Below are positions 60,650 to 64,000 of a stretch of 64,000 bases of DNA, piece after piece (within the stretch, counting starts at the first letter, position 1; every line of letters starts with the position of its first letter). The notes beneath the pieces are model-generated. The model worked only from the letters and a program-made list of their open reading frames with translations. It was not told the DNA's origin and did no database searches. The position numbers were made by a program, and so were the translations under genes. The stretch covers positions 6,820,001 to 6,884,000 of the forward strand of contig JAUKUA010000001.1 of NCBI GenBank assembly GCA_030549175.1, read 5' to 3'. The DNA is from Lasiosphaeris hirsuta. Lineage: Eukaryota > Ascomycota > Sordariomycetes > Sordariales > Lasiosphaeriaceae.

Positions 60650-61849
60650 CTAAGCAAGCTCTGACATGACAGCATCGCACAGTTCCTCGTACCGCCGCCC
60701 GTCAAAGCGCTTACGCTGCCACCCGTTCTTGCGCAACCGCTCAATACGCGCCTGGCGGTCCATCTTGCGCAGGTCGTCCATCTCGCCGTCAACGCTGGGG
60801 GTGGATGGGCGCGACATTGCAGACTCGATAAGCAATGCCGCTGTTGTCTGTGCCTCCTTTGCGGCGATCAGCTGGTTAAGGTTGGCCGAGTGGCGGGCGA
60901 GCTGCTCGCGCAGCCCAGAGAGATTCTCGCAGTAGCGGTCCACGGAGCGCGCCATAAGGAACGCATCATCTTCAGGGATGAGCTGGAGTTGCTCGCTCTC
61001 AGTGACTGTTTGGAGCGGGAGCTCTATCTCTTGGAACTTGACAGGAGCGGGAAGTTCTGGGAGGTATTGCCTTGCGGCAGGGCCAGAGTGGAAGTAGTCG
61101 TCGTCGAATCCGAGGGTGGGTGAGTCTGGACGGACAATTGGCTCGGGGATTCGGAAGGGTGGGTCGGAAGGGAGTGAGAATGACACCTTCTTGACGCGCT
61201 TCCCACTGTGAGGCGGTAACCGGGACTGTTGCTGTGTCTTTGCGTTGAGATCTTCGAATGAGCAGACGGAATTTGTTGGTGATGACATGTGTGTGTCGGG
61301 TGTCCATGCCCGAGAGCTGATGGATCCTGCGGGCGAGTGGCAGCTTGAACTCCTGGAGCTGACGGAGCCCGTTCTTGCTTTCCTAACTACCGAGTCCTCA
61401 GCAGCATCGATAAGTGTGGCCGCGCAGTCAAAGTGGGCGCGCGCCTGTTGGAAGAGACTGGAGCGTGCCGGTGAGATAGGGGGTAATGTTCGTGCGCACA
61501 ACTCCATCGACGTTGCCGCGTAAAAGTGAAGGTAGATGGTGTAGATGGGCTCGACCTGTGACGCATCCTTGATATTGTCGAGGATTTCATTGCATCGTGC
61601 CGCACACGCGCGGTACCTCTTGCTGAAGTGCTGACGCTTAACATCGGAAATGGCCCGCTTCCACTCGGCTGGCGTGTACGGTAATACCGGCAGAGAGGAT
61701 GGTGCCGAGTACGATAACCTCTTGACCATGGGTTTTGGCTTGGCCATCAGTGCAGAACCAGTGCTTAAGGACCGCGAGTGAGAGACAGGGGGTGGTGCCA
61801 GGCTCGACCGGTTGCCAGTTGCGAGCATCAAAGGTATTAGTCCGCCCAT
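60650..61849 (-). CDS. conserved-type fungal protein of unknown function
   Basis: Single-exon frame of 399 aa from ATG 61849 (MGGLIPLMLATGNRSS). After a Ser/Pro-rich start, residues about 58-160 form helical repeats (YTPAEWKRAISDVKRQHFSK, YRACAARCNEILDN, VEPIYTIYLHFYAATSMELC, FQQARAHFDCAATLIDAAED), TPR-like in pattern: a helix-turn-helix array. The middle 160-260 is disordered and Ser-rich with a KRVKKVSFS phospho-site-like motif. The C-terminal 110 residues are helical and charged, with a likely coiled coil (YCENLSGLREQLARHSANLN) and KMDRQARIERLRKNGWQRKR. I recall similar unnamed proteins in Sordariomycetes but cannot give a function. No signal peptide or membrane segment. Confidence 0.82.
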   Translation of the reverse strand: MGGLIPLMLATGNRSSLAPPPVSHSRSLSTGSALMAKPKPMVKRLSYSAPSSLPVLPYTPAEWKRAISDVKRQHFSKRYRACAARCNEILDNIKDASQVEPIYTIYLHFYAATSMELCARTLPPISPARSSLFQQARAHFDCAATLIDAAEDSVVRKARTGSVSSRSSSCHSPAGSISSRAWTPDTHMSSPTNSVCSFEDLNAKTQQQSRLPPHSGKRVKKVSFSLPSDPPFRIPEPIVRPDSPTLGFDDDYFHSGPAARQYLPELPAPVKFQEIELPLQTVTESEQLQLIPEDDAFLMARSVDRYCENLSGLREQLARHSANLNQLIAAKEAQTTAALLIESAMSRPSTPSVDGEMDDLRKMDRQARIERLRKNGWQRKRFDGRRYEELCDAVMSELA

Positions 61850-64000
61850 GGCTGGAGTGTGGTGAAAAAGGACGCTGTGCTAGGAGGAGGACAAGGTTTG
61901 TTGTGGTGGGTAGCCCAGTTTTGAAAGCTTCTGCTTCGGTGCGTGATGTAGTACAAGGCGGTGGGCTTCCCGTCGTCATGCAGGTTGCCGAGGCTGGAAG
62001 TCAATGATCGACGAGTAGCGACAGCTGCGCAGCTCGCTAAATGAAGGTGGTGTTGAACAAGTCACACCTCAAATGCGAAGCGCTCGACAGACGAGGGGGC
62101 TGGCCTGTGTTTGTATGCGTTTTTTTTTTATATTTTTAATTCGGGCGTGGTTGCGACAGTTTCTCGCGATCCTTCTCGAAATCCAGGAAGCTACAAGCTT
62201 GCCGGGCCCGTTGTGGAACGGAGCGGCAGCACAGAAGCCCCTGTGATCGTCCGAGGGGTGAAACGAGGCCGATCGCGCACGACCCGGACTTGGATACTTG
62301 GGTCAGGAGGAGTGAACGGTATTAGGATATTAGCCTGATGGGTAGGCGTGTCTCCAAATGGCTGATGACCCGGAGTCCAAATGCCGACAGACTGGTAAAC
62401 TCGAGGGCGACGTGAGGACAAGCTCCGGGCAGGGGAATGACCAAACACCCAAACACGGGCCGGAAGGTGTGCCGCAGCTGAGACGGAAAACGGCGTTCAG
62501 GCGGGTGAATAGAACCGCGTGACAACAAGGAGTGGACGGATTCAGTGACGACTGACGACTAGACGTTGCGAACGAGAGTCTATGCGGCGAAAACCAGCAG
62601 CACAGCCGTAGTGTACACAATGTCGTACAAAAATGCATATACTGAAAGACGGCAGGGGCGTTCGTCGACAGTTGGGACCGAGAAAGCAGAGCGGCGGAAG
62701 GGACGAAGGAGGGTACCGGCGACAGGGCACAACACACAGCAGCCGCAACGAACACACAACCTTGAAAGTATCACCAGGAAGAGAGAGCGGAGGGAGAGCA
62801 GGACGAGAGGGAGGCTTTTTCTTTAATTGCTCCCGGACGGGGAAACATGAGCAACCTCCAGGGTCCTCGTGGTGCGAAATCCCAGCAATCCAACGAGAAA
62901 AGGCTAGCCCGCCATTCCTTTTGGCTGCATGACGCCAGCGGCCCAGTGCAAATTTCGCACGCCAGTGATGGCGGAGAGGCTAGTAGCTAGGGTGCAGGGA
63001 AGAAGAAGGAAACCCACAGCGAAAGACAGCGGCAGGCGGTGGGCAACAGTGGGCAACAGTGGGAGAAGCGGAGGCTGGCTGTGGCCGGCCTGCTCGTCGA
63101 TTGCCAGGGATCAGGGCTGCGAGCGATGGGAACAAGCCGAACGCCCACCGACGACACTCAGACCCTTGACACCCGGCATGGGCGAGCAAGGGCCGCAGCA
63201 TGGAGCCAGCGCAGGGCTCGAGCCTCTGGGTGCTTTCCCCCCCCTACCCTAGTGCCTCACAGAGCTTAGCGCACCTAGCAATCGCAGACAAACCTCCCAC
63301 CTCAAGGCAAGCTCACGTTTTCTGGGACAAACAGCGTCTCCTGTTGGACGAACGGCCGCTGGCGGCTTGCATGGCTTCTCCCCTCCACCAAGCTCGAAAC
63401 GGCCCTCCACACCACCCCCAGTGAGAGCACACACAGATACCATAGATACCACACTAACACTGGCACTGCTGGTGGCTAGGTCTACAAAAATCACCACTGC
63501 TGCAGCGAACAGACACAAACGTGACCTCCAAAAGAGTCTTTGACCCCTTCTCAATCTCTGAACCTCACCCTCTGTCTGCTTCGGTTGCCGCTGTGCAGGA
63601 GAGAGTAAGCAGCTCCAATGCACCGAGGCGTCGCTGTGACACAACCCCTCATCAAACTGCTGTCAACTTCACCACCTGACGTCCGTGACCTTCTCGCATC
63701 CATCGGGAAACAGTCAAGACACTTCTCTCAGCCCGTCTGGGGGCGCTGGCAGGGCAGTTAGGGGCGATTGTTTCTCGCGTTGTCCACTTTTTTATCAGCC
63801 CTTGTTTACCATGCATGTCTCAACGAATCGTCCGACGCGGGTCACCACGCGGCATGGAAACGCGCTTATGAAAAGCGTCGATATTATTTCTCGAAGGTGT
63901 GCAAAATCACCGACGTCTCTCAAGTTCATGCGAAATCCGCCGGGGGATCGTTGATGTTGATGGCCAGGCACAAGCTCAGACCCGCATGTCCTACGCCTAT
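61850..64000. other. terminal region without recognised gene
   Basis: About 2.15 kb upstream of the unknown protein. The strand is purine-rich from about 62640 to 63090 (GAGAG/GGA-type). Frames are short, basic and overlap on both strands. A gene starting beyond the window end may have its leader here. Confidence 0.45.

Overview
The window is nuclear DNA of a filamentous ascomycete. The genes carry one to five short introns (about 45-110 bp) with GT..AG ends. The encoded proteins are closest in style to Sordariomycetes (Sordariales is my inference, not proven). The gene mix also fits: secreted tyrosinase, GPI-anchored CRH transglycosylase, CYP52-clan P450 and an LSD1 homologue with an HMG box. 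Genes lie on both strands about every 2-4 kb, and there are no operons.

Layout. 1-365: 3' end of RPS16. 2498-3345 (-): Arl8 GTPase. 5841-6601: broken copy of a repeated fungal gene family. 7149-10907: RNA polymerase I second-largest subunit. 11888-14017: tyrosinase. 14644-14733: intron-containing tRNA-Pro-like gene. 15358-16733 (-): STIMATE/YPL162C-like membrane protein. 18386-19005 (-): SF3b p14. 20225-21142: Cys-rich protein of unknown role. 22200-23694 (-) and 24222-26010 (+): proteasome ATPase RPT1 and chaperonin subunit CCT4, head to head. 28357-30083: cytochrome P450. 30287-30359: tRNA-Arg(ACG). 30494-32456 (-): Aro8-type aminotransferase. 33777-34665 (-): small membrane protein. 37816-38995: CRH/GH16 cell-wall enzyme. 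40014-43186 (-) and 44056-45253 (+): topoisomerase I and ATP synthase gamma, head to head. 45956-46457: two adjacent copies of a terminal-inverted-repeat element. 46900-50740 (-): LSD1-like amine oxidase. 51818-53970 (-): VPS33. 54998-55618 (-): UBE2W-like E2. 57561-59178: CaM kinase. 60650-61849 (-): conserved-looking protein of unknown role.

Most genes are housekeeping (translation, Pol I transcription, splicing, protein folding and degradation, vesicle and vacuole traffic, DNA topology, respiration), so the region looks like a stable chromosome arm, not an accessory island. The unusual material is the relic gene with two nonsense codons consistent with RIP, the MITE-like pair, two tRNA genes with odd T-arms, and several very small coding exons (7, 20, 34 and 38 nt, plus an ATG-only exon) that simple ORF calling misses. 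I found no gene cluster or defence-like system that I could call a new biological system.

Exon borders were derived by hand from splice signals, reading phase and family conservation. They are predictions, not transcript-supported.
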